A stretch of 21,510 nt of DNA from an uncultured Ruminococcus sp. (GTDB taxonomy: Bacteria > Bacillota > Clostridia > Oscillospirales > CAG-272), in assembly GCA_902782785.1 (NCBI GenBank), contig CACZOH010000107.1, positions 1 to 21,510 of the forward strand. Direction: 5' to 3'. Position numbers and translations under genes: made by a program. Under the pieces are notes generated by a model. The model ran no database searches, was not told the DNA's origin, and saw only the letters and a program-made list of their open reading frames with translations. Below are positions 21,197-21,510 of the stretch, piece by piece (position 1 is the stretch's first letter; the number at the start of each line of letters is the position of its first letter).

Positions 21197-21510
21197 ATGT
21201 CTGTAAAAAAATACGTCGCTGAATTCATCGGTACCGCAGTCCTCGTTTTATTCGGATGCGGCGCCGCGGTAACGGCAAACACGCTTATCGGCAATACGGG
21301 TCTTACAATCCCTCTTGCGATGTCAACGCTTCTGATTGCGTTTGCGTTCGGTCTCGTTATCGTCGCCATGGCTTATTCAGTCGGCAACGTGTCGGGCTGT
21401 CACATCAACCCCGCCGTTTCGCTCGCCATGCTGATAAACAAAAAGATAACCGTTAAAGATTTTATCGGTTATATCGTCGCTCAGTTCTTAGGCGGTCTCG
21501 CGGGCGCCGC
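21197..21510 (+). CDS. MIP-family channel (aquaporin/glycerol facilitator), 3' truncated
   Basis: The first 104 residues of an aquaporin-family channel, cut by the window edge. MSVKKYVAEFIGTAVLVLFGCGAA is the family N-terminus with its first helix (E-x-x-G-T). The second helix follows (~38-60), and the first pore motif appears as VSGCHINPAVSLA with Asn71-Pro72-Ala73. The SG.HINPAV form is shared by AqpZ and GlpF; residues that separate water from glycerol channels lie mostly in the missing half. AGGAGG upstream fixes ATG 21197. If it carries glycerol, it would fit with the glycerol-3-phosphate dehydrogenase-like domain upstream, but that is only suggestive. Confidence 0.9.
   Translation, partial: MSVKKYVAEFIGTAVLVLFGCGAAVTANTLIGNTGLTIPLAMSTLLIAFAFGLVIVAMAYSVGNVSGCHINPAVSLAMLINKKITVKDFIGYIVAQFLGGLAGA

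Overview
The window looks like chromosomal DNA of an uncultured, gut- or rumen-type clostridial Firmicute. The evidence is near-consensus sigma-A promoters with extended -10 boxes, GGAGG ribosome binding sites, long-form HPF, a MecA-like adaptor, a clostridial-style ThyA, MreB, and a large secreted LRR/dockerin protein beside a cohesin protein. I see no phage, IS element, CRISPR array, rRNA or tRNA. Genus cannot be read from the sequence.

Layout. (1) 1-550: 3' end of guaA (GMP synthase), an inverted repeat with three TATTAAC copies, and a terminator. (2) 612-3594: a three-gene sugar unit behind a perfect TTGACA-17-TATAAT promoter, encoding an SGNH/GDSL hydrolase, a GH39-like glycosidase and a xylose-isomerase-like TIM barrel protein. 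None has a signal peptide. It ends in a terminator that also serves the facing strand. (3) 3611-5686, minus strand: MecA-like adaptor, family-4 uracil-DNA glycosylase, AEC-family transporter. (4) 5738-7704: divergent promoter, orphan BtuF/FepB-type lipoprotein, DUF4380-like protein. (5) 7750-9491: hpf with its own promoter and leader hairpin, a GC-rich inverted repeat, and a cytoplasmic GH3 NagZ-like enzyme. (6) 9481-12893: thyA, a gene joining dihydrofolate reductase to an NAD-dependent glycerol-3-phosphate dehydrogenase-like domain in one reading frame, and mreB, spaced by 10-11 bases. The thyA promoter lies inside the end of the GH3 gene. (7) 12924-14450: a solute-binding lipoprotein gene interrupted by an in-frame TAG, then a strong terminator. 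(8) 14574-20303: a 1432-residue secreted BspA-type LRR/Ig protein ending in a type-I-like dockerin, followed at once by a membrane-anchored protein with a cohesin-like domain. (9) 20305-21510: ispE and the start of an aquaporin-family gene.

The most notable points are the adjacent dockerin and cohesin genes, which suggest a minimal surface-display pair in which the dockerin is carried by an adhesin-like protein instead of an enzyme; the DHFR::GpsA-like fusion beside thyA and mreB; and the single in-frame amber codon. Names rest on motif recognition by eye, without database searches.
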